DNA of 39,725 nucleotides, taken from assembly GCA_002050365.1 (NCBI GenBank), contig MWYZ01000032.1:1-39725 (forward strand), read 5' to 3'. Both the position numbers and the translations under genes were made by a program. Below the pieces are notes generated by a model. That model searched no databases and was not told the DNA's origin. It worked only from the letters and a program-made list of their open reading frames with translations. Shown one piece after another: positions 16,905 to 24,186 of the stretch. The stretch comes from Acidobacteria bacterium 28-1. Lineage in GTDB: Bacteria > Acidobacteriota > Blastocatellia > Pyrinomonadales > Pyrinomonadaceae. How positions within the stretch are numbered: position 1 is the first letter of the stretch; the number at the start of each line of letters is the position of its first letter.

Positions 16905-17656
16905 TTTTCTGCTTTAACCGTTACTATATTGAAAGTTCGATTTTAAATTAATTTGGAGAAAAACTGTAAAATACTACGGCACGAATAATTGCCTCTTTAT
17001 TTATTGCTTTTGTCGGCGCGAACGTAGATTTCTTCGCTGCTTCTTCCGCCGTTGCTCGAAGCATCGGATGCCCGCTGATTGCTTGTGCGGAGCTTACATT
17101 TCCTTGCTCGTCAATAGTGATAAAGACTCCAACAACACCTGATGCGTGAGCGATGCGTGCAGAAGACGGATATTCGGCTTTTCCCATTTTAATTGCCAAA
17201 TCGTTAAACGGTATTTTCTCGGAAACTTTGTTGTAATCGTCATCTTCAATTATATGAACAAACTCCTTTGGATTACCCTTAAACAACGATACTCGCTTTT
17301 TAACTAAACCTTCCTTATTCAGTAAGCTACAGTCAAGATAGACTCTTCTAACAGATTTTTTGTGGCTCGATTCTGTGACCTCCACACTGTAAATACCTTC
17401 TTTCAAGTTGGCAAAAAAAGGCATATCGTTATTTGTTGTGGCGTTAATTTTCTTTTTGTCTCCTTCAATAAAATATGCTGCCGCTTTTGAGTTATTGATT
17501 TTCAATTCCTCGCCATTATTTTGATATTGAAAAACGTCCAACTGCAAACCGCATTTGTTTTTCTGGGCGAAAACATTAATGCTGCAGAAGATGAGAAGTA
17601 GGACAATAAAAAATATAAATTTTGATATGATTTCTTTTGACATTTTCTGCTTTAAC
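16905..17656. repeat. 14-bp direct repeats flanking the TonB-like gene
   Basis: TTTTCTGCTTTAAC occurs at 16905-16918 and again at 17643-17656. The second copy overlaps the nuoD stop and the TonB-like start codon. A one-mismatch version (TTTTCTGCTTTTAC) lies at the nuoN 3' end. The two perfect copies bracket the whole TonB-like gene, as expected if the segment was inserted with duplication of a short sequence. Confidence 0.6.
16948..17643 (-). CDS. Secreted TonB C-terminal domain protein
   Basis: A 231 aa protein with a signal peptide or N-terminal anchor (ISKFIFFIVLLLIFCSINVFAQ). A middle region of about 120 residues is unassigned. The TonB-type C-terminal domain spans about 150-230, with YPSSARIAHASGVVGVFITI, DEQGNVSSAQAISGHPMLR and a STFAP end. 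There is no Pro-rich spanner, so it is not a classical TonB energy transducer; many Acidobacteriota carry such short periplasmic versions. It lies between nuoD (8 nt) and nuoE and is flanked by 14-bp direct repeats. Confidence 0.8.
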   Translation of the reverse strand: MSKEIISKFIFFIVLLLIFCSINVFAQKNKCGLQLDVFQYQNNGEELKINNSKAAAYFIEGDKKKINATTNNDMPFFANLKEGIYSVEVTESSHKKSVRRVYLDCSLLNKEGLVKKRVSLFKGNPKEFVHIIEDDDYNKVSEKIPFNDLAIKMGKAEYPSSARIAHASGVVGVFITIDEQGNVSSAQAISGHPMLRATAEEAAKKSTFAPTKAINKEAIIRAVVFYSFSPN

Positions 17657-18872
17657 GATCAATTTCTCCCAAAACAATATCGAGCGAACCAATAATTGCC
17701 ACGACATCGGCGACCATTTCACCTTCGCTCATCACAGGCAGAGCGGCGAGATTGACAAAGCTCGGACCTCGGAAATGAACGCGGTCGGGTTTTGGTCCGC
17801 CATTCGATTTCATATAAACGCCGAGTTCGCCTTTCGAGCCTTCAATCGGCAGATAAACTTCGCCTTCGGGAACATTGAAACCTTCAGCGACAATCAAAAA
17901 GTGGTGAATCAGCGAATCCATATGTTTTCGCATATCGTCGCGGTCGGGCAGAACGACTTTCGGCGCGTCAGCTTTAATCGGTCCGGGTTTCAGACGTTCC
18001 AATGCTTGAACGACGATTTTATAGCTTTCGTAAAGCTCACGCATCCGCACGCGGAAACGCGCCCAGACATCGCCGTCCGGTTCGACGGGAACTTCAAAAT
18101 CGTAAGTTTCATAACCCGAATACGGATTGTCTCGCCGCAGATCCAAATTAACGCCGCTCCCGCGCAAACACGGTCCGGTCAAGCCCCAATCAATCGCTTC
18201 TTCCGCCGTGATAACGCCGATGCCTTTGGTCCGGCTCTGCCAGATTGTGTTGCCGGTGATGAGCGTTTCGAGTTGGTCGAGAGCGGCGGGAAAATCTTCG
18301 AGAAATTGTTTGCAGCGACGCTCAAAACCGGCGGGCAAATCCATCATCAAGCCGCCGATGCGAAAATAGCTCGGAGTCATTCGTCCGCCCGACGCGGCTT
18401 CAATCAAATTCAAAATCTTTTCGCGCTGGCGGAAACAATAAAAGAACGGACTCATTGCGCCGATGTCGAGCGCGTGCGTGCCGAGCCAAACCATATGCGA
18501 CGCGATGCGCTGCAGTTCGCAAAACAACACGCGGATAACCTGCGCCCTTTCGGGAATTTCCAAGTTGAGCAATTTTTCCGCCGCCATCACATACGCCAAG
18601 TTGTTGCCAAGCGGATTCAAATAATCCATCCGGTCGGTGATGACGATGCCTTGCTGATATTTTTTGTATTCAAACAACTTTTCCATTCCCGTGTGCAAAT
18701 AGCCAATGTCGGGAACGGCTTTAATGACCATTTCGCCGTCGAGTTGGAGTTCGAGTCGAAGGACGCCGTGCGTCGAAGGATGCTGCGGTCCCATCGAAAG
18801 CGTCATCTGCGACTCTAACGATTGGTCTAAGACTTCAAATTTGCTTGATATGTTTTCTACTGCAACGCTCAT
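17652..18872 (-). CDS. nuoD: NADH-quinone oxidoreductase subunit D
   Basis: A 406 aa, 49-kDa-type subunit that forms the quinone site with NuoB and NuoH. It shows SMGPQHPSTHGVLRLELQLDG near residue 26, with the quinone-contacting His, DIGYLHTGMEK near 55, with the conserved Tyr, and a C-terminus ending VLGEIDR. NuoC is not fused to it. It starts 2 nt after the Uma2 gene. The 393 aa ORF on the opposite strand is a shadow of this gene. Confidence 0.96.
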   Translation of the reverse strand: MSVAVENISSKFEVLDQSLESQMTLSMGPQHPSTHGVLRLELQLDGEMVIKAVPDIGYLHTGMEKLFEYKKYQQGIVITDRMDYLNPLGNNLAYVMAAEKLLNLEIPERAQVIRVLFCELQRIASHMVWLGTHALDIGAMSPFFYCFRQREKILNLIEAASGGRMTPSYFRIGGLMMDLPAGFERRCKQFLEDFPAALDQLETLITGNTIWQSRTKGIGVITAEEAIDWGLTGPCLRGSGVNLDLRRDNPYSGYETYDFEVPVEPDGDVWARFRVRMRELYESYKIVVQALERLKPGPIKADAPKVVLPDRDDMRKHMDSLIHHFLIVAEGFNVPEGEVYLPIEGSKGELGVYMKSNGGPKPDRVHFRGPSFVNLAALPVMSEGEMVADVVAIIGSLDIVLGEIDR

Positions 18873-18874
18873 AA

Positions 18875-19486
18875 TTAATTTCTAAAAATATCGGAAAGTT
18901 TCAGCGAAAAATCGGGTAAAAGCGGCGTTTCGATAGTTTCGTAGATTTCAAATCGTTTAACTAATTGCTGCCCGCCGTCTTCAAGCTGGTAAACTTCAAT
19001 CGTGTTAAATAATCCGTCAATTATCCAATACTCTTTTACGCCGTAATCTCCATAGAGTTGTCTCTTAAAAACACGGTCGCGTTTTACGTCCTGTTTTCCG
19101 TAAGACAAAATCTCAATCATCAATTCGGGCGCGGCAATAAATTTTCCCTCAAACTTTTCTTCTTCGCCCGCGACATTCTTTTTAACGGTTTCGTGCGTGG
19201 CGAAAACAAGGTCGGGAATGACAGCATCTTTCGGGCTGAAAATTACGCCCGGCGTGGTGAAAATTTCGCCAATCGGATTTTTTTTCAAATATTCGCCGAA
19301 AGCGATAATAAGATTAGTAACGGTTCGTTGATGGTCAAGATGCGGCGCACGGGACACGAATAGTTTTCCTCCAATCAGTTCATAACGGTTGGTATCTTCC
19401 GGTATACACTCTAAGTCATCCACCGTGTAGCGAATCGGCAGCGGGCGAACTTCGGTCAGGGCATTTTGAAGAGTTTCAGAAATCAT
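18875..19486 (-). CDS. Uma2-family endonuclease-like protein (DUF820)
   Basis: A 203 aa protein of the Uma2 family, a PD-(D/E)XK nuclease fold. It shows ELIGGKLFVSRAPHLDHQRT near 35, VIPDLVFATHETVKKN near 90 (the catalytic Asp region), PELMIEILSYGKQDVKRDRV near 122 (the E-x-x segment) and YGVKEYWIIDGLFNTIEVY. The biological role of the family is unknown. It sits between nuoC and nuoD with only 2 nt on each side, so it is inserted very precisely in the operon. Confidence 0.85.
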   Translation of the reverse strand: MISETLQNALTEVRPLPIRYTVDDLECIPEDTNRYELIGGKLFVSRAPHLDHQRTVTNLIIAFGEYLKKNPIGEIFTTPGVIFSPKDAVIPDLVFATHETVKKNVAGEEEKFEGKFIAAPELMIEILSYGKQDVKRDRVFKRQLYGDYGVKEYWIIDGLFNTIEVYQLEDGGQQLVKRFEIYETIETPLLPDFSLKLSDIFRN

Positions 19487-19488
19487 TT

Positions 19489-19974
19489 TTATGTCAAGCT
19501 ATAAGGCTCGTAGCCGCGCAACGGATAATCTTTTCTCAGCGCGTGTCCATCAAAATCTGACGGCAATAAGATTCGGCGTAAATCGGAATGCCCGTCGAAA
19601 ATCACGCCGAATAAATCGTAAGTTTCGCGCTCGTGCCAATTTGCCGTTTTCCAAACTGTGCAGACTGTTCCGACATTCGGCTCGTCTTCGCTTAGCAGAA
19701 CTTTTAACCGCAGACGATTAAAATGTTTAGTCGAAAACAAATGATAATTAACTTCAAAGCGCGGGTCTTCTTCCGGTCCGCGGTCTGCGCCGCACAAATC
19801 GGCGAGCATATTAAAATCGTATTTCGTTTTCAAAACCCAGCAAACATCAACGATTGATTCGCGCGGAACAGTTATTGTAACCTCGCCGTAAGTGTCTTTT
19901 AAGTCAGCTACCCAAGCCGGATTTTCTTCTTTCAATCTTTCGATATACTCGTGTAAAACTTTTGTATCAGCCAT
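19489..19974 (-). CDS. nuoC: NADH-quinone oxidoreductase subunit C
   Basis: A 161 aa, 30-kDa-type subunit. It has NWHERETYDLFGVIFDGHSDLRRILLP and ends HALRKDYPLRGYEPYSLT, the family's most conserved segment. The ATG at 19972-19974 (MADTKVLHEY) was chosen over an in-frame ATG at 20001, because the nine extra residues (MSARCWRSV) are encoded by the inverted-repeat element at 19979-20093. It is followed 2 nt later by the Uma2 gene. Confidence 0.95.
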   Translation of the reverse strand: MADTKVLHEYIERLKEENPAWVADLKDTYGEVTITVPRESIVDVCWVLKTKYDFNMLADLCGADRGPEEDPRFEVNYHLFSTKHFNRLRLKVLLSEDEPNVGTVCTVWKTANWHERETYDLFGVIFDGHSDLRRILLPSDFDGHALRKDYPLRGYEPYSLT

Positions 19975-19978
19975 AACG

Positions 19979-20093
19979 GAACGCCAGCATCTTGCCGACA
20001 TTAAACGCTCTCAAGCGTTCAAAATTTTCGGTAACAGTCTTGAATTGTGTTGCGCCGCAGTTGGCGACGTTTGCCGGCAAGATGCTGGCGTTC
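19979..20093. repeat. Inverted-repeat element between nuoB and nuoC
   Basis: Perfect 19-bp arms (19979-19997, GAACGCCAGCATCTTGCCG, and its complement at 20075-20093) enclose about 77 nt with a small inner hairpin (AACGCT/AGCGTT). It fills most of the nuoB-nuoC gap. It looks like a dispersed MITE-like or REP-like palindrome with no coding content. Confidence 0.8.
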
Positions 20094-20103
20094 AATTAAA
20101 ATT

Positions 20104-20736
20104 TTACGAGGAGCGTCTTTTCTCGTGCCGCGAAGCAACCGTATAAGGACGCGTCGAAGCATTTTTCGATGTTTCTTCAAGTCTTGTTCCGACGGTTACC
20201 GGCAAAGTGCCGGGAACGAACGATTGACGCGATTCTTCCTCAAACGAATCGCGTCGGTCTTTAACCGATTCGTTCATCACCTTTTCCTGCAGCATCATAA
20301 TTGCGTGAATCAGCATTTCCGGTCGCGGCGGACAGCCCGGAATATAAACGTCCACGGGAACGATTTTATCCACGCCCTGCACAATCGCATAATTATCAAA
20401 AACGCCGCCCGAAGTGGCGCACGCGCCCATCGAAATTACCCATTTCGGTTCCGGCATCTGGTCATAAATGCGGCGCAGAGCCGGTGCCATTTTCCGCGAA
20501 ACTCGCCCCGACACAATCATCACATCGGCTTGGCGCGGAGAAGCGCGAAAAGTTTCCGCGCCGAAACGCGACAAGTCATTTCTGGCTGAAACGGTGTTCA
20601 TCATCTCAATTGCACAACACGCTAAACCAAACGTAGCCGGCCACAATGACGATTTTCTTGCCCAGTTGACGACCGCATCGAGTTTAACGGTAATGACATC
20701 CGGCAATGATTCAAATAAAGTATTTTCTAAACCCAT
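20104..20736 (-). CDS. nuoB: NADH-quinone oxidoreductase subunit B
   Basis: A 210 aa subunit holding cluster N2, the last electron donor to quinone. Ligand motifs are [11 protein letters not shown] (tandem Cys, near residue 40), MGACATSGG near 103 and IPGCPPRPE near 133. It extends about 40 residues past the usual core, with a charged tail ending RHEKRRSS. It follows nuoA by 90 nt, a gap with an irregular TTTTGGAT-type repeat. Confidence 0.96.
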   Translation of the reverse strand: MGLENTLFESLPDVITVKLDAVVNWARKSSLWPATFGLACCAIEMMNTVSARNDLSRFGAETFRASPRQADVMIVSGRVSRKMAPALRRIYDQMPEPKWVISMGACATSGGVFDNYAIVQGVDKIVPVDVYIPGCPPRPEMLIHAIMMLQEKVMNESVKDRRDSFEEESRQSFVPGTLPVTVGTRLEETSKNASTRPYTVASRHEKRRSS

Positions 20737-20742
20737 AGTTCA

Positions 20743-20776
20743 ATTTTGGATTTTTGGATTTTTGATTTTGGATTTA
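20743..20776. repeat. Irregular 7-8 bp tandem repeat (TTTTGGA type)
   Basis: Four units of 7-8 bp (ATTTTGGA, TTTTTGGA, TTTTTGA, TTTTGGA) lie just upstream of nuoB in the nuoA-nuoB gap. It resembles the other four-copy arrays but is less regular. Confidence 0.6.
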
Positions 20777-20826
20777 ACGATGTGCAAATTTGAAATCGTA
20801 AATTCAATTCTCAAAACCAAAAATCG

Positions 20827-21315
20827 TTATGCGGCGCGTTTCAATGTTTCGATGCGCTGCGCTTTTTTGTTGAGTAGCTCTTTGGCTTCAGCGCGAGCTT
20901 CGACGCGGGCTTGAATGCCCCAATCGAACGTGCCTTTTTTCCAAACGTAAACGTATCCGATAATCAAAGTTGCGATAAAAACAAGGATTTCCAAAAGCGC
21001 GATTGTGCCGAAAGCGATACCGCTGATTTTCTCTTCCGCCAACAAAGTTTTGAAAGCGACGGCGAATGGAATCATAAACAAAACTTCAATATCGAACAAA
21101 AGAAAAATAACCGCTACCGTATAAAACTTTATCGAAAATCGGTCACGCGCCGAGCCGACTGGATCTTTGCCGCATTCGTACGGCATTAGTTTGACGGCAG
21201 TTCTTTTGCGCGGTCCGATGAGCTGCGTAACTAGAATCTGACTTGCCGCAAAACCCATCGCAACCACAAACATCAGAGCGATTGGCGCATAATCGAATAA
21301 ACTAAATTCCGACAT
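20827..21315 (-). CDS. nuoA: NADH-quinone oxidoreductase subunit A
   Basis: A 162 aa membrane subunit with three helices. The diagnostic loop reads RKRTAVKLMPYECGKDPVGSARDRF, with the conserved YECG near residue 48, followed by KFYTVAVIFLLFDIEVLFMIPFA. The C-terminus is about 30 residues longer than the common form, with an Ala/Glu-rich tail. It is the first gene of the operon, divergent from thiS. Confidence 0.95.
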   Translation of the reverse strand: MSEFSLFDYAPIALMFVVAMGFAASQILVTQLIGPRKRTAVKLMPYECGKDPVGSARDRFSIKFYTVAVIFLLFDIEVLFMIPFAVAFKTLLAEEKISGIAFGTIALLEILVFIATLIIGYVYVWKKGTFDWGIQARVEARAEAKELLNKKAQRIETLKRAA

Positions 21316-21406
21316 AAAAATATTAAAATTCCTTTTTGGTTTTCATTTGGTTTTCATATTGTAAGATGCACAGAAAGCAAAAAGTTTTGTAAATTAAAGA
21401 TTGAGA

Positions 21407-21434
21407 ATTATATCACAAATCAATCGTAAGTTAA
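21407..21434 (-). promoter_or_regulatory. Candidate promoter of the nuo operon
   Basis: On the minus strand a TTAACT -35-like hexamer (21429-21434) lies 16 nt from a perfect TATAAT (21407-21412), about 92 nt upstream of the nuoA ATG. It is the best sigma-70-like promoter in the nuoA-thiS gap. Confidence 0.5.
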
Positions 21435-21443
21435 GCCGGAATC

Positions 21444-21471
21444 AGAGTCAAGAGTCGGGAGTCGAGAGTTC
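21444..21471. repeat. Heptamer tandem repeat (AGAGTCN x4)
   Basis: Four 7-bp units (AGAGTCA, AGAGTCG, GGAGTCG, AGAGTTC) span exactly 28 bp upstream of the nuo promoter candidate. Confidence 0.75.
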
Positions 21472-21640
21472 CAGAGCCAGGTAGCAAACATCAATTTGAC
21501 TTTTTACTCATGCCTCTTGAGGCTTGACTGATTTTATTCGTTGACCGTTATCAAACGCTCGTGTTAATTTCATAAATAGCTGGTAAAGCCTAAAATCTTG
21601 CGACGGATTATTCATCAAGGTTGATGTTATAAAGGATTAA

Positions 21641-21841
21641 ATGGTAATTACGATTAACGGAGAAACGAAAGAAGTTGGGCAAGAAGTGAATTTAAATAAT
21701 TTACTCAAATTTTTCGCCCTGCCGCAAGAACAAATTGCCATCGAAGTAAATAAACAAGTCGTTCGCAAAAAAGACTGGGAAAATATAAAAATCAACGAGG
21801 CGGACAAAATCGAAATTATTCACTTTGTCGGCGGCGGGTGA
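21641..21841 (+). CDS. thiS: Sulfur carrier protein ThiS
   Basis: A 66 aa ubiquitin-like protein ending in Gly-Gly-Gly (HFVGGG), the C-terminus that is adenylated and thiocarboxylated to deliver sulfur to ThiG in thiamine thiazole synthesis. The N-terminus MVITINGETKEV and the central NLNNLLKFFALPQEQIAIEVN are typical of ThiS. An AAGGA Shine-Dalgarno precedes the ATG. It lies just before thiG in the same direction, with a hairpin between them. Confidence 0.9.
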   Translation: MVITINGETKEVGQEVNLNNLLKFFALPQEQIAIEVNKQVVRKKDWENIKINEADKIEIIHFVGGG

Positions 21842-21846
21842 AAACC

Positions 21847-21874
21847 AAAGGATAAAGGATAAAGGATGAAGGAT
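21847..21874. repeat. Heptamer tandem repeat (AAAGGAT x4)
   Basis: Four units (AAAGGAT three times, then GAAGGAT) span exactly 28 bp directly after the thiS stop. The last unit forms the left side of the hairpin at 21869-21898. Confidence 0.85.
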
Positions 21875-21904
21875 AAAGTTTTTTACAACTTTGTCCTTTT
21901 TGTT
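21869..21904 (+). terminator. Hairpin with T tract between thiS and thiG
   Basis: AAGGATAAAGTT (21869-21880) pairs with AACTTTGTCCTT (21887-21898) with one G-U wobble and a 6-nt loop, followed by TTTGTTTT. It has the form of an intrinsic terminator. It would separate thiS from thiG or attenuate readthrough. Confidence 0.55.
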
Positions 21905-22006
21905 TTGGATTGAAAAAGTTGTAAATTCAAATTATAAAGGCTCAAAAAATCTTTGTGAATTATGCGCCTTTGCGGGAAACAAATATTATTTTTACAAAGC
22001 AATTTT

Positions 22007-22777
22007 ATGACAGATTTATTCAAACTCGCTGACAAAATTTTTAATTCTCGTTTAATCATCGGCACGGGAAAATACCGCTCACATCAGGAAATGAAAGACG
22101 CGCATACTGCATCAGGCGCAGAAATGGTAACCGTTGCGGTCAATCGCGTCCCGTTGGATAAAAAAACCGAATCCTTTCTCGATTATCTCAATCCGCAAAT
22201 GCAAATTTTGCCGAACACAGCGGGTTGTTACGACGCGGAACACGCGATTAGAACGGCGAGATTAGCCAGGGAAGCACTCGAAACCGATTGGATAAAACTC
22301 GAAGTCATCGGCGATAAAGTTACACTTCTGCCCGACAACGAACAAACTCTTGAAGCCGCGCGAATTCTCGTAAAAGAAGGTTTTGTAGTGCTGCCGTATT
22401 TTTCCGACGATTTAATTATGGCGAAAAAATTGCTCGATGTCGGTTGTCCCGCCGTGATGCCGCTTGCCGCGCCGATCGGTTCAGGCTTGGGCGTGCAAAA
22501 TCCAGCGAATCTGAAAATTATGCGCGAGCAGCTTCCCAACGCAACAATTATTGTTGACGCAGGTGTCGGCGTTCCGTCAGATGCCGCGATTGCAATGGAA
22601 CTCGGCGCTGACGCGATTTTGATGAACACGGCAATTGCCGAAGCGCAAGACGCGGCGCAAATGGCGACTGCAATGAAACTTGCAGTTCAAGCGGGACGAC
22701 TTGCATATCTTTCAGGCAGAATGCCCAAACGTCTTTACGCCAGCGCATCAAGTCCGATTGAAGGCGCGATAAAATAA
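22007..22777 (+). CDS. thiG: Thiazole synthase ThiG
   Basis: A 256 aa TIM-barrel enzyme that condenses 1-deoxyxylulose-5-phosphate, ThiS thiocarboxylate and dehydroglycine into the thiazole of thiamine. Diagnostic segments are [12 protein letters not shown] near the N-terminus, WIKLEVIGD (the Schiff-base Lys region), [18 protein letters not shown], and [20 protein letters not shown] for phosphate binding. The second ATG (22007, [10 protein letters not shown]) matches the usual start; an ATG at 21962 would add 15 atypical residues. No strong Shine-Dalgarno is seen. Confidence 0.95.
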   Translation: MTDLFKLADKIFNSRLIIGTGKYRSHQEMKDAHTASGAEMVTVAVNRVPLDKKTESFLDYLNPQMQILPNTAGCYDAEHAIRTARLAREALETDWIKLEVIGDKVTLLPDNEQTLEAARILVKEGFVVLPYFSDDLIMAKKLLDVGCPAVMPLAAPIGSGLGVQNPANLKIMREQLPNATIIVDAGVGVPSDAAIAMELGADAILMNTAIAEAQDAAQMATAMKLAVQAGRLAYLSGRMPKRLYASASSPIEGAIK

Positions 22778-22788
22778 GGAGAAAGAAA

Positions 22789-23019
22789 ATGTTAAAAACA
22801 CTAACGGCAACAATTTTGCGCGAAGGAAATGGTTTTGTTTCCATTTGTTCTGAGTTGGATATCGCTAGCCAAGGCGATACGGTTGAGGAGGCGCGGAAAA
22901 ATCTACGTGAAGCCGTCGAATTATTCTTTGAAACGGCACATCCGAATGAAATCGCGCATAGACTAAATTCGGAAATCTACATCACGCCTTTGGAGGTCGA
23001 AATTGGGCAAATTGCGTAA
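22789..23019 (+). CDS. hicB: HicB-family antitoxin
   Basis: A 76 aa protein with the HicB partial RNase H-like fold: LTATILREGNGFVSICSELDIASQGDTVEEARKNLREAVELFFE is the typical pattern. The C-terminus is short and carries no clear helix-turn-helix. A GGAG Shine-Dalgarno precedes the ATG. It overlaps hicA by 17 nt and lies 11 nt after thiG, so antitoxin comes before toxin. Confidence 0.85.
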   Translation: MLKTLTATILREGNGFVSICSELDIASQGDTVEEARKNLREAVELFFETAHPNEIAHRLNSEIYITPLEVEIGQIA

Positions 23020-23227
23020 TTTTTCGGGAAGTGAGGTTTGCAAAATTTTGTCGAAACACGGATTTACGCAAGTTCGGCAAAAGGGAAGTCATGCGATTAT
23101 GCAAAAGGCGATTGAAAATTCGACGATTACAGTTCCCGTTCCTTTACACTCTGAAATCAGAATCGGAACTTTGCAATCAATTATTCGGCAATCCAGTATT
23201 GCACGCTCGGAATTTGAAGCAAACTGA
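23003..23227 (+). CDS. hicA: HicA-family toxin (mRNA interferase)
   Basis: A 74 aa dsRBD-like protein. It has SGSEVCKILSKHGFTQVRQKGSHAIM, with the catalytic His in GSHAIM as in HicA toxins, then ITVPVPLHSEIRIGTLQSIIRQ. HicA cleaves mRNA in translation-dependent or independent fashion and is neutralised by HicB. Its stop overlaps the start of the cytochrome gene (TGAATG), so the next gene is likely co-translated. Confidence 0.85.
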   Translation: MGKLRNFSGSEVCKILSKHGFTQVRQKGSHAIMQKAIENSTITVPVPLHSEIRIGTLQSIIRQSSIARSEFEAN

Positions 23228-23587
23228 ATGAAGTATTTGAAAATAAGTGTCGTTTGCTTCTTTATCGCCTGTTCGGTTTTAGCGTGTTTCAGCGGCAAAG
23301 CAAAACGTAATGAATTCATTATCGCCGACAGCAAAAGTTACGAAGCCTCGCTGTTTCGGCAAAACTGCGCGATTTGTCACGGGCAGGAAGCGAATGGCAA
23401 GGAAATGGACGGCAGATTGATTCCTTCACTACGCTACGGTCCGGCGGCGCAAAAATCGGAAGAAGAAATTTATCTGCAAATTAAAGAAGGAAAACTGCCG
23501 ATGCCGTCGTTCAAGAATCAATTAACCGAAGAAGAAATCAGTAAAATGGTAAGATTTATTCGCAGAGATTTGCAGGGAATCAAATAA
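23228..23587 (+). CDS. Lipoprotein c-type cytochrome
   Basis: A 119 aa monohaem cytochrome c. A lipobox-type signal (CFFIACSVLAC, lipidated Cys near residue 20) is followed by the haem site CAICH near 49. MPSFKNQLTEEEI near 95 supplies the probable Met axial ligand and the C-terminal helix, as in class I cytochromes. It is probably anchored in the periplasm as an electron carrier. The start ATG directly follows the hicA TGA. Next is the secreted peroxiredoxin, 4 nt downstream, so the two may act together in periplasmic redox work. Confidence 0.88.
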   Translation: MKYLKISVVCFFIACSVLACFSGKAKRNEFIIADSKSYEASLFRQNCAICHGQEANGKEMDGRLIPSLRYGPAAQKSEEEIYLQIKEGKLPMPSFKNQLTEEEISKMVRFIRRDLQGIK

Positions 23588-23591
23588 AATT

Positions 23592-24182
23592 ATGAAAACT
23601 ATGAAAACAAAATTTCTAATTGTCGCGGCTTTAATTTTGTTGTCTTTGACAACCATTTTCGCCCAACAGAAAAAGGAAACCATTAAACCCAAAGAAGCGG
23701 TTAAAGTCGGCGACACCGCGCCGGATTTTACCTTGACAGACCAGGACGGCAACCAGACGAAACTTTCCGCTGCGGTTAAAGATTCCAAGGTCGTGCTGGT
23801 TTTTTATCGCGGTTACTGGTGACCGTTTTGCGCCCGGCAGTTAGCCGAGTTACGCTCGCTTTTGAAATCAAACGAGAAAGCCCAAATCTTCGCCGTCAGC
23901 ATTGATAAAGCCGACAACAGCTCGGAACTTATCAAGAAAATCGAAGCGGACGGCAAAGGAAAAATAGCCTACAAACTGCTTTCCGACGTGGACGCAAAAA
24001 CGATTGACGCTTACGGCTTGCGCGACGAACGCTACGCCGATAAATCTGTTTTCGGCATTCCGCGCCCGTCAGTTTTCGTAATTGATAAAAAGCGAAAAAT
24101 CGTCTGGGCAAAAATCGAAGACGATTATAAAAAACGTCCGACCAATGAAGAAATTCGGGCGGAATTGGACAAAATAAAATAG
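23592..24182 (+). CDS. Secreted peroxiredoxin, probable selenoprotein (UGA at codon 77)
   Basis: If the TGA at 23820-23822 is read as Sec, the ORF is 196 aa. A signal peptide (KFLIVAALILLSLTTIFAQ) is followed by an AhpC/TSA thioredoxin fold: VGDTAPDFTLTDQDGN near 40, VVLVFYRGYW, then U77-P-F-C80, ARQLAELRSL, and IPRPSVFVIDKKRKIVW. In relatives the site reads W-C-P-F-C, so the stop replaces exactly the peroxidatic Cys. The frame is open for 119 more codons with well-conserved fold motifs and no other defect. A small hairpin lies 13 nt after the TGA. Alternatives are a Cys-to-stop mutation or a sequencing error. Selenocysteine machinery is not in this window. Confidence 0.75.
23835..23847 (+). 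promoter_or_regulatory. Candidate bacterial SECIS hairpin
   Basis: CGGC (23835-23838) pairs with GCCG (23844-23847) around the loop AGTTA, which carries a GU near its start as in bacterial SECIS elements. The apical loop begins 17 nt after the UGA, within the distance seen for fdhF. The stem is short (4 bp), so the call is moderate. Confidence 0.5.
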
Positions 24183-24186
24183 TCGA

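Larger units (their letters stand above)
21316..21640. other. Divergent intergenic region between nuoA and thiS
   Basis: This 325-nt region holds the nuo promoter candidate (21407-21434) and a four-copy heptamer array at 21444-21471. For thiS there is only a weak TTGACC (21541-21546) with TAATTT 18 nt later, and an AAGGA Shine-Dalgarno 4 nt before the thiS ATG. I looked for a TPP riboswitch (THI box) and see none of its conserved blocks. Confidence 0.5.

Noticed and set aside
17637..18818. A 393 aa plus-strand ORF
   Set aside because: It lies antisense to nuoD along nearly its whole length, has low-complexity composition and no ribosome site; it is a shadow of the nuoD codon pattern.
19975..20001. 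Upstream ATG of nuoC
   Set aside because: The extra nine codons come from the arm of a palindromic repeat and are unlike NuoC N-termini.
21480..21640. TPP riboswitch upstream of thiS
   Set aside because: No CTGAGA-type and ACCTGATCTGG-type conserved blocks were found in the leader.
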